Assembly (NCBI GenBank): GCA_963575745.1
Contig: CAUYUJ010001292.1
Span: 440,001 to 504,000 of the forward strand
Source: Prorocentrum cordatum
Lineage: Eukaryota; Sar; Dinophyceae; Prorocentrales; Prorocentraceae
Direction: 5' to 3'
Length of the DNA stretch: 64,000 nt
The notes beneath the pieces were generated by a model that searched no databases, was not told the origin of the DNA, and was given only the letters and a program-made list of their open reading frames with translations. Position numbers and translations under genes: made by a program. This document shows, piece after piece, positions 28,900 through 38,215 of this stretch; the stretch's first letter is position 1; each line of letters begins with the position of its first letter.

Positions 28900-30260
28900 A
28901 ATTTCCATTGGTTTTTCAATGTTTTTAGCGTCCTCGCTTTTTCGGGTTTCCGACGCTCCCGGACCGCCCAAGAAGCTCCCAAAACCGCTCCAAGACGGCC
29001 CAAGAAGCTCCCAGAGCGCGCTGAGAGCGCCCCAAGACGGTCCAAGACGCGCCCGAGATGGCCCACGAACGCTCCAAGACGGCCCAAAAAGGGGCCCCAG
29101 GGGGGACCACGAACTGAAAATACGAGCCTCCCGCCCCGAGAAGGCCCAAGGAGGCCCCAAGAGAGCTCCACAGGGCCTCGGGAAGCCCCCTAAGTAGCTC
29201 CGGTGAGGCTCCAAAAACATCCCAAATTGTTACTTTCCATTGGTTTTCAATGTTTTCAGCGTCCTCGCTTTTTCGGGTGTCCGACGCTCCCCGCCCAAGA
29301 AGCTCCCAAAACCGCAAGAGCGCGCTGAGAGCGCTCCAAGACGGTCCAAGACGCGCCCGAGATGGCCCACGAACGCTCCAAGACGGCCCAAAAGGGCCCC
29401 AGGGGGGACCACGAACTGAAAATACGAGCCTCCCGCCCCGAGAAGGCCCAAGGAGGCCCCAAGAGGGCTCCATGGGCCTCGGGAAGCCCCCTAAGTAGCT
29501 CCGGTGAGGCTCCAAAAACACTCCAAATTGTTACTTTCCATTGGTTTTTCCATATTTTCAGCGTCCTCGCTTTTTCGGGTTTCCGACGCTCCCGGACCGC
29601 CCAAGAAGCTCCCAAAACCGCTCCAAGACGGCCCAAGAAGCTCCCAGAGCGCGCTGAGAGCGCCCCAAGACGGTCCAAGACGCGCCCGAGATGGCCCACG
29701 AACGCTCCAAGACGGCCCAAAAAGGGGCCCCAGGGGGGACCACGAACTGAAAATACGAGCCTCCCGCCCCGAGAAGGCCCAAGGAGGCCCCAAGAGGGCT
29801 CCATGGGCCTCGGGAAGCCCCCTAAGTAGCTCCGGTGAGGCTCCAAAAACACTCCAAATTGTTACTTTCCATTGGTTTTTCCATATTTTCAGCGTCCTCG
29901 CTTTTTCGTGTGTCCGACGCTCCAAGACCGCCCAAGAAGCTCCCAAAACCGCCCCACAACGGCCCAAGAGGCTCCCAGAGCGCTCTGAGAAAGCCCCAAG
30001 ACGGCCCAAGACGCGTCCGAGATGGCCCACGAACGTTCCAAGACGGCCCAAAGAGGAGCCCTAGGGGGGACCACGATCTGAAAATACGAGCCTCCCGCCC
30101 CGAAAGAGCCCAAGGAAGCCCCAAGAGAGTTCCAAAGGGCCTCGGGAGGCCCCCTAAGACGTTTCGGTGAGGCTCAAAAAACATTCAAAAATGCTACTTT
30201 TCCATTTGTTTTTCAATGTTTTCAGCGTCCTCACTTTTTCGGGATTCCCACGTTCCAAGA
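28900..30260. repeat. Tandem array of ~331-bp units built from 10-11-bp sub-repeats
   Basis: AGCGTCCTCGCTTTTTCG recurs at 28927, 29258, 29560, 29891 and (as AGCGTCCTCACTTTTTCG) 30224, giving spacings of 331, 302, 331 and 333; the 302 unit carries a deletion. Units are very similar. Each contains a run of decamer-like phrases (CCAAGACGGC, CCAAGACGCG, CCGAGATGGC, CACGAACGCT) and an AT-rich segment. Long open frames on both strands arise because the unit is nearly stop-free, not because of a gene. Confidence 0.9.
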
Positions 30261-30394
30261 CCGCCCACGGCTCATAAGAGCCAAGCCGACCAACACCCTG
30301 CCCGTCAAACCCGCCGCCTTCGAAATCGCACCACTCCGCCGCCCCGCGCCCCCTTCATCTGATATGCCCTGAAGAATGGCCGCATTATGTTCAT

Positions 30395-30456
30395 AATCCC
30401 GGGTTCGCAACCAATTTTCCAGAAATTCGGTTGTGAACCCGGGATTCCAGCTGTTT
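30395..30456. repeat. Hairpin with ~20-bp arms
   Basis: AATCCCGGGTTCGCAACC pairs with GGTTGTGAACCCGGGATT around a short AATTTTCCAGAAATT-like loop. It may be a foldback remnant. Confidence 0.7.
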
Positions 30457-30626
30457 CCCGCGCGGCCCCCACTCATATGCGCCATTCCATGCGCCCGCGG
30501 CCTCCAACTCGCAGTTTTGGCACGTCCCAGGTGGATTGCCCCCCTTTCTGCTCTTCCTGTGCTTCTCCGAAGTACGAACCAGCGGACCGCGGCTAAACTG
30601 GAAAAAAGGATGGCACCACGGGCCAA

Positions 30627-31495
30627 CCATTCCAAAGCTTCAAGGAACAAGATGCATGGCGCGAAGCGCCAATGCAGCCTTGTATATATGTGTGTATATA
30701 TATATATACGGGGCGAGGAGGGCTGGGGCGAAGGCCAGGATCGGGGCGAGTGGGGCCAAGGCCAGTAAACAAGCTGAGTTCAGCCAGGGCCAGAGGGCTG
30801 GGGCTCGTACCAGAGGCCAGAGGTCCGGGTTGGGGCGAGGGGGCGAGGGGGGGCGGGCCACAGCGGCCACAGCCAGGGGGACGGGGGCGAGGGGAAACGG
30901 GCCACAGCCAGGGGGACGACGACAAACCACGAACCACGAAAACAAAAGGGCCGGGGCGAGGGGGGCTGGGGCCAGGGCAAGGGGGCACCAGAGCCAAGAA
31001 GGGAGGCTGGGTTCAGGGCCAGGACAGAAGGACGGGGGCGAGGGGGCCAGGGGAAGCAGGCCAGAGCCAGGGGGGCGACGACGAACCACGACAATAAAGG
31101 GTCCAGGGCGAGGGGGGCTGGGGCCAGGGCCAGGGGACGCCAGAACCAAGGAGGGAGGCTGGGTTCAGGGCCAGGGCAAGAGGACTGGGGCTCGGACCAG
31201 GAGCCAGAGGTCCGGGTTGGGGCGCGGAGGCCACGGGATGGTGGGCAGGGAGACGACGACGAGGATGGGAAGCCAGAGCCAGGGGGACGACGACGAACCA
31301 CGAAAATCAAGAGGTTTGAGCTCTAGAACACAACTGTGCAAGATAATCACATCATTTTAGCGGCGATGCTGGAAAAGGCAGCAAGGAATTATCGTTAAAT
31401 TGTCGGCTTGACCTTCCTGCCATTCCGCCTGCATACCAAACTTCAAGGACCAAGGTGCATGGCGCGAAGCGCCACTGCAGTCTTGTATATAGACA
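30627..31495. repeat. ~150-bp tandem array bracketed by two copies of a conserved palindrome
   Basis: Positions 30700-31320 hold about four units with GGAGGCTGGGTTCAGGGCC, GGGGCGAGGGGGGCTGGGG and GACGACGACGAACCACGA. The array is flanked by a ~52-bp direct repeat at 30637-30690 and 31438-31490 that contains the palindrome TGCATGGCGCGAAGCGCCA and ends in TTGTATATA. Confidence 0.75.
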
Positions 31496-31497
31496 TA

Positions 31498-31508
31498 CAT
31501 ACAGAGAA

Positions 31509-31565
<57 letters not shown>

Positions 31566-31575
31566 GAGAAAGAGA
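31498..31575. repeat. (GA)n microsatellite
   Basis: AGAGAG run of about 70 bases with a few interruptions. Confidence 0.95.
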
Positions 31576-31599
31576 AACAAAAACAGCCTCATACAAAAA

Positions 31600-32740
31600 A
31601 TAGGCCGGGGGGGGCCCAAGCGCTGCCACAGTGCCGCGTGGAAGGTGCAGGGGGTCCTGGACGTTTCCGAGGTTTCCTTCGCGGCTCGGGAATTTCTCTC
31701 TTTCTACAGGGGCTCGACCCTCCACAAGCGCCTTACAGGGGGCCCAGAGGGCCCCAAAGCGCCCTCAGCAGGCCCACCATTGCTTCGAGACGGCCCACGA
31801 GGTTTTCAAGACGCCCCCAAAGGGTTCAAACATTCATAGGCAGAAAACACAGAGCTTCTAGCGTTGTTTCAGTTTGCCGTATTCGCTTGCTCCGCTGCAC
31901 GACGCCAGGCGAGCACAAGAGGCGCCCAAGAGGGCCCCAACACACCCCGCGAGGGCGCCAAGACGGCCCAAGGCGCGCTCCAGATAGCTCAAGAGGCCCC
32001 GAGACGGCCCCCCCTCAAAGAGCTTCGGCACGCCGTGAAGGCCTTCGAGGGAGCCCACAGGGCGCAATAGCGGCCGCCGCATCGAGACGGCCCAAGAGGC
32101 CTTCAACCCGCCCCAAGAGAGCCCCAAACTGGTTTCCGCAAAGGCCCTACAAGGCAGAAACCCTTCATGTCCTGTTGGCTTTTTCAGAGATGTTCTCCAT
32201 CGTCGCCTGCCTGTGCGTCCCTACATTCGGAGACGGCGCAAGAGACGCCCCAGAAAGCTCCAACCAAAATAGAGGCGTAACCCTTACACAGCCGCTGCTC
32301 CCAGACTGCCCAGAGGACGCTAAGACGGCCATGGAACCCGCCCAGACTGCCCCAGATGGCCTCCAGACCGCCCGAGAAAACCCTAAGATGGCCCCAAGGA
32401 GCCCCCACGCGGCTCACAAGAGGCTCTCAAGAGCAGGCTCACATCGTTCAACAGCATATGGGGCTGAATGTTCCAAAGATCTCAACCCATCGCTTCCCAG
32501 GAGCCTTCAAGGCCCCAGGATGATCCGCCAGCGGTTGTCGAGGAGCCCTAGGACCGCCCAAGACGGTCGGCCGCGGCCCACGATACCTTTTTTAGAAGGC
32601 TCCGAGACGGCCAGAGACGGCTTCGATGCCGTCCTCGAGGCCGCCAAGACGGCTCCGCAGGGCCTCCAGACGACCCCAGGCTCGACAGGCCCCCCGCGAA
32701 GCTTCCAGAAGCTTTCCGTCCCAACTCTGGCTCAAGCGAC
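31600..32740 (+). repeat. Field of 10-11-bp periodic repeats (CCAAGACGGC type)
   Basis: Successive decamer-like phrases recur at 10-11-base steps (for example around 32335-32420: CCCAGACTGC, CCCAGATGGC, CTCCAGACCG, CCCGAGAAAA, CCTAAGATGG, CCCCAAGGAG). The long plus-strand open frame across it (31455-32879) looks like a by-product: its residues follow the same periodicity. It may have absorbed genuine exons, but none is recognisable. Confidence 0.65.
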
Positions 32741-32752
32741 ATCGGGGCGCAC

Positions 32753-34153
32753 ATGCGCGTCGCCCTCGGATACTGCGCAGTGGGTGCGCGCAGAGCCGCA
32801 GCAATGGCTCGTGCACCAGGCTCGGCCAGATCCAACGAGGAACAGCAAAGGCGGGCGGCCTCCAACGAGGGCAGCATAGCTCGTGCTTCGACTCTGCGGG
32901 GGCGAAGGGCTTCGTTTACCGACATAACCTTGGCGAGCGTGCCATCCGTCGTTCGACAGAGTGGTCGGCAAGCGCAGCTGCGAAAGCATGCCGTTCAAGT
33001 GGCCGAGGGGGTCGGAGCCCATGCGCCAAATCATCTCAGGTGTGAATTTGTAACCAACAACTTTGCCAGGTTTGAACATATTGGTATGGGGTCTTCAAGC
33101 GTTGCTTACAGGGCGCTGAGGCTCTGTGATAACAGGACGGTCGTCATCAAGGCATTGCGCCGCCTGGGTACAGGCCAGGCGTCCGTGGCGAAGCGGGAAT
33201 TCGATCTCCTCACCGATTTCAGACATCCTAACATTATCGTCGCCTTAGATTTCCTGGAATCGCCATCGTGTGTGGCACTGGTGCTGGAGGACATCGCGGG
33301 CCGCACTCTGCGTTCGGTTGTGCGTTCGACTTGTGCGGGCCGCCTGGACGAGCTGTGCTCCATGCGCTTGTTCGTCCAAGCGGCTGCCGGATTGGCTTAC
33401 CTGCACGGCAGGAGCACGGTTCACCGCGACCTGAAGCCTGCCAACTGCCTCGTCTCGACAAGGGGCGCCCTGAAGCTGATCGACTTCAACGTCGCCGCGA
33501 GCACCCAGGGAGGCGAGCTCCTGACCCCCACCGGAACGAGGGAGTTCCGCGCCCCAGAGGTCCTGAGCAGGCCGTACGCGCCGCCGGCGGACGTCTGGTC
33601 CCTCGGCCTGTGCCTGCACTTCATGCTGCACGGCCGCGCGCCCCCCCGCGGCCCCGACGGCGGGCCGCCGGCGACCTCCGTGGCGGCGGCCTCCACCGCG
33701 ACGCCCTCGGACGACGCCGCCGACGGCAGCGCCGGCGGCGGCGGCTCGCCGAGGGGGCGAGCGATGACCGAGCAGCCCCGCGGCGCGTGGGGCGGCAGCG
33801 CGTGGGCTCTGCAGCGGTGCTGCCTCCAGGACTAAGTCGGACCTGTCCCCCTACAGGGGGATTTTCGACGAAAAATTAAAAATACCCCCAAAACACCCCC
33901 CCCAAAAAGTCAAAAACTATGCAAAAAATAGTCCCCAGACTGTTTTTTGTTTTTATACAATTTTCGGGGTAAATTTTATTTCTCGTCGAAAATCCCCCTA
34001 TAGGGCGGGGGACACGCCCCGACATAACTGCAGGACTGGCGGCAGCGAGCCACGGCCCGGGAGCTCGTGGCGGGCGCCACCGGCTGGCTCTCGGGGACCG
34101 CTGAGCCGGGCGGGCGATCGCGGTCGGAGCCTCGAGGAGAAGAGAGCCCCTAA
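32753..34153 (+). CDS. Protein kinase (Ser/Thr type), two exons visible, introner as last intron
   Basis: Exon 32753-33829, intron 33830-34033, exon 34034-34153. The protein has the kinase landmarks in order: glycine loop GMGSSSV (residues ~111-117), VIK lysine (~133), catalytic loop HRDLKPAN (His224, Asp226, Lys228), metal-binding DFN (Asp244, with Asn in place of the usual Gly), RAPEV, and DVWSLGLCL of helix F. A Gly/Ser/Ala-rich insert precedes WALQRCCLQ. Without splicing the frame stops at once (LQD then TAA). Removing the intron gives CLQDWRQRATARELV, which is the conserved end of the kinase fold (usual form CL..DP..RPTA.EL). HRDLKPAN points to Ser/Thr specificity. The ~100 residues before the kinase domain are Arg/Ala-rich and may begin further upstream; ATG 32753 is only the first available start. 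Substrate and pathway are unknown. Confidence 0.8.
33830..34033 (+). mobile_element. Family-1 inverted-repeat element serving as a GA-AG intron in the kinase (copy 2)
   Basis: The element edges are TAAGTCGGACCTGTCCCC at 33833 and GGACACGCCCCGACATAA at 34027. Terminal inverted repeats of nearly 40 bp include CCCTACAGGGGGATTTTCGA against TCGAAAATCCCCCTATAGGG. CAGGACT occurs on both sides (33827-33833 and 34031-34037). Splicing CAG|GACTAAG...CTGCAG|GAC restores the kinase frame in phase 0. A GA donor is unusual in most eukaryotes but known from dinoflagellates. The intron is 204 bp. Confidence 0.8.
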
Positions 34154-34195
34154 TCAGAGTTTCTGCACGAGCGAAAGGGGCACGGCAAGAACAGT

Positions 34196-34445
34196 AGAGG
34201 GGAACAATTAGTGAACACCCCCCATCGACCCTCCATCGCCCATGCATCGCCGACGGGCCCGACGGCCCCAGCCCGCCCAGGAAGCGGCGGCTTCGCCACC
34301 GGGGGACCGATCGCCGATCTGTCGACGAGGCATCGCCGATTCCGGGCAGAAGCTCGGGGAATCCTGAAGAAGATCGGCACCGAGGTGCGGTAATGGCAAC
34401 CACAGTGATGGACATCCGGTAGAGGGAAACAATTAGTGAACACCC
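34196..34445. repeat. ~175-bp duplicated segment flanked by 25-bp direct repeats (second copy 35711-35883)
   Basis: Positions 34219-34392 and 35711-35883 are near-identical by eye (CATCGACCCTCCATCGCCC ... GAAGAAGATCGGCACCGAGG). The first copy is bracketed by GAACAATTAGTGAACACCC at about 34202 and AAACAATTAGTGAACACCC at about 34426. In one frame both copies read PTAPARPGSGGFATGGPIAD and GILKKIGTE, so a coding origin is possible. Confidence 0.7.
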
Positions 34446-34597
34446 GCCCTGCCCCCCAAACTCAAGGTTGGCACGCGCGGGGGAGACTGCGGTCGAGGTG
34501 CAACTCGTCAGACCCACCGCCAACTTGGAACATTGGGGGGAGGGGGAGGCGTTCAAAGATGAATGTGGCATGAGTGTTCGCTATTTTTTCCGAGGCC

Positions 34598-34788
34598 TGA
34601 ATGGGTACAATGCCCAACAGCGGATCTGGTTCATTTTGAACAGGACTCGCTGGCCACGCCGCCGCGGCCCGTGCTCATTCGAGGCAGAAGGCCGCCTGCC
34701 CAGCAGCGGCCGCTGTTGGTGTGGGACAACATGTGTTGTTGGGCATTGTACCCATTCTTTCCGTACCCATTTCGGGCGTCCAGAAGAG
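34598..34788. mobile_element. Inverted-repeat element (GGGTACAATGCCCAACA family)
   Basis: The left end GGGTACAATGCCCAACAGC (34598) is mirrored by GTTGTTGGGCATTGTACCC (34736-34755). A related copy is at 13655-13825. Confidence 0.6.
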
Positions 34789-35065
34789 TGAAGACGTGGC
34801 CTCACTCAGGTCCCCGTCTTTGCATTAGGGATGCAGTCAACCCGCGTAGCAAGGATGGGCAACCTTCCCAGGGGTACCCTTGCATCCTTGCCCCTTCGGC
34901 ACATCCTCAGCGACGTTGCTGGCCAACCTCGTTCGAAGAACGTTCACATGGGCATCTAAGGCCCTTGCATCCTTACCGCGCATCCTTGTGATACGGGTCG
35001 ACTGTAGCATATCTGGGCGGTTTGGGTTTGATGAATCTGCAAAAAAGACCCCCTATCCCTGATGC
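34789..35065. mobile_element. GCATTAGGGAT-family element containing a nested AAGGATG-family element
   Basis: Both this and 42178-42290 start AGTGAAGACGTGGCCTCACT and continue GGTCCCCGTCTTYGCATTAG; the start folds into a ~32-nt hairpin. Both end near CCCCCTATCCCTRATG. Here the element is split at 34834/35006 by an AAGGATG-family insertion, whose ends ATGCAGTCAACCCGCG and CGGGTCGACTGTAGCAT are inverted repeats. Confidence 0.65.
34835..35005 (+). mobile_element. AAGGATG-family inverted-repeat element (nested)
   Basis: Bounded by CAGTCAACCCGCGTAGCAAG and (inverted) CAAGGATGCGCG...CGGGTCGACTG. It matches the interrupted copy at 4215-4552. Its absence from the homologous site at 42225 shows it is an insertion. 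Confidence 0.65.
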
Positions 35066-35093
35066 GTAACTGCCCTCTCAAAGGGTTAGTTGT

Positions 35094-35278
35094 GTGGAAT
35101 TCGATTAATGGAAGCATGCTGCCAAATAATTTTCAGACATCTAGAACACGTTTCAAACATGTTTAAATACGCTTAGAACATGTTTGAAACAATGTTTGGA
35201 CATGTTTCAAACATCTTCGACACATTTTTTACTTCAATGGTCAGATTGTTAGAGTGTCCAGTGTCGTGGCATCCACAA
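35094..35278 (+). mobile_element. Family-5 element, second copy
   Basis: Begins GTGGAATTCGATTAATGG, ends GTGGCATCCACAA, and aligns end to end with 27023-27211. The interior is rich in AACATGTTT palindromes. A target duplication is not evident here. Confidence 0.75.
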
Positions 35279-35520
35279 GGTGAAAGGGGGCCCTCTTCAC
35301 TGCCAGTCAGCGGCGGCGCCTCGGGGGCCCCTGCGCCGTCGCACGTTTCGTAGACCCCGCTCGCAGGAGCGGCCGGTTGCTGCGAGCGTCGGCCCGTCGT
35401 GCCCACGTTCGGCGGGTGCCGCCGGAGGTCTCGACGTGCTGCTGCTGCGCCCCTGGGGGCCACGATAGGGGGGGGGGATAGGCACAGGGGATCGCCCATG
35501 GATGCCGACAGGGGGATAGC
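35279..35520. other. Unassigned; possibly exon sequence before a family-2 element
   Basis: GC-rich sequence with frames on both strands, ending at GCCACAG|GTTACC, a donor-like edge. Confidence 0.3.
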
Positions 35521-35525
35521 CACAG

Positions 35526-35688
35526 GTTACCAGCCTCGAACGCATCCCTGTCCCCAAGACTGACACGCCAAAAGGCGATGGCAATCTTAGGGATTCGCCC
35601 TCAAAAAATGGGGGAATCCCTAAGATTGGCATCGTGGTGAGGAGGTGCCCAGCATGGGGATAGGGATATGTTCCAGGCTGGTAAACAG
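35526..35688. mobile_element. Family-2 inverted-repeat element, likely introner (copy c)
   Basis: The left edge CACAG|GTTACCAGCCTCGAAC and right edge GTTCCAGGCTGGTAAACAG|GGG give GT...AG borders. TIRs are TTACCAGCCTCGAACGCATC and its mirrored form. The interior holds AATCTTAGGGATTCGCCC mirrored by GGGGGAATCCCTAAGATT, shared with copy b. Confidence 0.65.
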
Positions 35689-35710
35689 GGGATCACCAAG
35701 TCTGAGGGGG

Positions 35711-35883
35711 GCATCGACCCTCCATCGCCCATGCATCGCCGACAGGGGCCCGACGGCCCCAGCCCGCCCAGGAAGCGGCGGCTTCGCCACGGGGGGACCC
35801 ATCGCCGATCTATGGACGAGGCAGCGCCGATTCCGGGTAGAAGCTGGAGGAATCCTGAAGAAGATCGGCACCGAGGCACGGTA
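35711..35883. repeat. Second copy of the ~175-bp segment at 34219-34392
   Basis: Direct orientation, near-identical by eye. Here it is followed immediately by a family-8 element and not by the AATTAGTGAACACCC repeat. Confidence 0.7.
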
Positions 35884-36072
35884 CTGCGGGATGACGATTC
35901 ATAGAAAATGGGAGGGAGCGATTAAACATAGTTTTCTGCTATTCTTGCACAATTTTCTGACTGGAGGAGAACGATCAAAAAAAGTGTTCCAGCCCGCGGC
36001 TGGTTTTTCTAATCGTCATCCCGGGCGCCGCCGCGTGAACACGACCCCCGGTCATTGATTGATCGTCATCCT
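35882..36072 (+). mobile_element. Family-8 element (GCGGGATGACGAT ends; inverted copy 51440-51630)
   Basis: The start GCGGGATGACGATTCATAG and inner TAATCGTCATCCCGGGC are inverted. The sequence continues through GGCGCCGCCGCGTGAACACG and CCCCGGTCATTGATTGATCG. The reverse complement of 51440-51630 aligns along the full length. Confidence 0.75.
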
Positions 36073-36229
36073 CCATTACTGGCAACCACAGGGATGGATA
36101 TTTGCTGTGGGCTGGTAAAAACTCTGGGTCCAGACGTGGCGTACCCAGCGTTCCAACGGTATGATCTGTTCGATCTGGGCGTGTCTCAGAGAGTTCGGCC
36201 TCTGGCGCACATGAATTGCCATATGGAAG

Positions 36230-36297
36230 GTTGTTGGAGTATTTTTCTTCGTATTTTTCGTCGACAATCCCCCTGTAGGGGGACGCGCCCGACTTGA
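36230..36297. mobile_element. Family-1 element, right half only (copy 3)
   Basis: Ends with TTTCGTCGACAATCCCCCTG, TAGGGGGACGCGCCCGACTT and GA. The matching left end is missing, so this is a truncated copy. Confidence 0.65.
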
Positions 36298-36312
36298 GCC
36301 TATGGGCGGGCG

Positions 36313-36612
36313 ATGCCCCAGCACGCCGCCGTGTACGGTGCACAAATTGCCGCCAGGTGTCATTTGCTTGGGACCGTGTGCGTGCAGCGCAGGCTGGCGG
36401 GCGCCTCCACAGCGTTCCGACACGCAGCCCCGTTCGGACAGAAGGCGTGCTGGCATTCGCAGCGAGAGTGCAACCTCGCGAGACGGCGGGCCAGGACCGC
36501 GCAGGCTTTGTTGTTGTACAGTCGGACCGAGGTATACGATCGAGGTCGAGTCGGGGAGGTTACCCTTGCCCTCCTGTATGTCGCGTTGCAGTGCGAAAGC
36601 CTGCAGCTTTGA
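36313..36612 (+). CDS. Possible short ORF (hypothetical, 99 residues)
   Basis: An ATG at 36313 opens 99 codons: MPQHAAVYGAQIAARCHLLG ... LLYSRTEVYDRGRVGEVTLA ... ending ESLQL-stop. Residue mix is protein-like, but the longer overlapping frames on the same strand remain open, so the choice is weak. It lies just downstream of a truncated family-1 element. No family recognised. Confidence 0.2.
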   Translation: MPQHAAVYGAQIAARCHLLGTVCVQRRLAGASTAFRHAAPFGQKACWHSQRECNLARRRARTAQALLLYSRTEVYDRGRVGEVTLALLYVALQCESLQL

Positions 36613-36904
36613 AGCATGCGTGTGCCTGCCCGTTCTGGCCACCATGCATTCTGTTATGGATGTGTTCGAGCATGCGTGTGCATGCCCGTTCTTGTCGCGC
36701 GGTTTTTGCTGCGCTCTACGTGTGTGCCTTTCTGTTCTGGACCATGCTCTTTGAGCACACTGAAAACGCGTGCCAGGGGATCGTTCGCGTGTGCATGGCA
36801 GCCCACGGCACTTGCCATTGCCGCGGCTGGCGGGCGGACATCGGAATGCATCAGAGAGTGGTTGTGCGGTAGGGGTTGCTCGCGTGCACGGTGGCCTTGA
36901 GTCT

Positions 36905-37180
36905 GATGTTGGTGACGACGATGATGGTGATAACGAAACCGACGACGATGAAGAAGAACCCGATGACGACGATGATGATGATGATTGTGGTGCCGGTGAC
37001 GACGATGGTGATGGTGATGTTGACGATGATGTTGGTGGTACGGATGTTGGTGTTGTTGATGATGGTGGTGGCAATGGTGGTGATGGTGAGGGTGACGGTG
37101 GTGATGGTGATGGTGATGGTGATGGTGAGGATGATGATGGTGGTGGTAATGATGATGGTGATGATAATAGCATCATCGAT
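36905..37180. repeat. (GAT/GGT)n tract
   Basis: GATGGT and GAC triplets over about 270 bases, with a GGTGATGGTGAT-rich part. Confidence 0.9.
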
Positions 37181-37344
37181 GCTTGCTTTCTTTGTAATCT
37201 ATACTATCATGAAGGTGAGGCTGCTGGTAATGAGGATGAGTAGGGGCGGTCAGAGATGGAGGGGGATCATGGCGACGATAAAGAGGGTGCTGACGACGGG
37301 GACCAGCGCTCGGTTATGATCATGCGTGACTCCACGACTGCCCT

Positions 37345-37510
37345 TACGTCGGGCCTGTCCCTCGACAGGAGGAATATTCAAACATAGTCAAACACATAGT
37401 CTGGGGGCGATGTTTTGACCATGTTGGGCTACTTGTGTTGAGCATTGCTTGACTATGTTGTCTACTTCCTCGAAGCTCCAGCTCCGCCTGTCGGAGGACG
37501 TGCCCGTCCT
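37345..37510. mobile_element. Family-1 inverted-repeat element (copy 4)
   Basis: Left ACGTCGGGCCTGTCCCTCGA, right GCCTGTCGGAGGACGTGCCC. The interior CATAGTCTGGGGGCGATG matches other copies. Confidence 0.65.
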
Positions 37511-37604
37511 CAGACTGCCCTCCTGGCGGCGACGGGAGGGCCCCGTGCCTCCCGATCCCGAGGGGCCCGCGCTCCAGGGGGTGGCCCCTGTCCTTCGCGG
37601 GCCG

Positions 37605-38215
37605 TGGTGACGATGAGGGGGGGGGGAGGCGGACACGGAGCGGGCGGCTGCAAACGTGGATCAGGGGGGCGCGGAATAGCGACGATCCGGGCGACGGGGG
37701 GGGAGACGATGAGGGGGGGGGAGGCGGACGCGGAGCGGGCGACCGCAAACATGGAGCAGAGGGGGCGTGGAATCGCGACGATCCGGGCGACGGGGGGGGG
37801 GAGGAGGAGGCGGGCACGGACTGCGAGGAGCGAGGCCGTGGATCCCAACGGGGATCAGGTGGACGAGGAGGGCGAGGACGGCGATGATGCTGCTGGTGAT
37901 GGTGATGGCGTTGGTGGCGATGGGGGGGGGGAGGCGGACACGGACTGCGAGGAGCACGGGCGTGGATCCCAACGGGGATCAGGAGGACGAGGAGGGCGAG
38001 GACGACGATGATGTTGCTGCTGGTGATGGTGATAGCGTTGATGGCGATGGGGGGGGAGGCGGACACGGACTGCGAGGAGCACGGACGTGGATCCCAACGG
38101 GGATCAGGAGGACGAGGAGGGCGAGGACGATGATGTTGGTGATGGTGATAGCGTTGATGGCGATGGGGGGGCGGACACGGGCTTCGAGGAGAGATGGCGA
38201 GTATTGAGTGCTTTT
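37605..38215. repeat. Two minisatellites with 7-10-base G runs
   Basis: About 37610-37800 has ~90-bp units (GAGGCGGACRCGGAGCGGGC, ATCCGGGCGACGG). About 37800-38200 has ~120-bp units (GGCGGACACGGACTGCGAGG, GTGGATCCCAACGGGGATCA, GTTGATGGCGAT). A run of 7-10 G precedes each unit, giving regularly spaced G-quadruplex-prone sites. Confidence 0.85.

Noticed and set aside
28869-30184. Series of ~100-200-codon frames on both strands with repeated blocks (for example GPSWSVRGPSRARLGPSW)
   Set aside because: They are translations of the ~331-bp tandem array; the repeated peptides reflect repeated DNA.
31455-32879. 474-codon plus-strand frame before the kinase
   Set aside because: Most of it follows 10-11-bp periodic repeats and starts in a GA microsatellite. 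It overlaps the kinase start in another frame, and no domain is visible.
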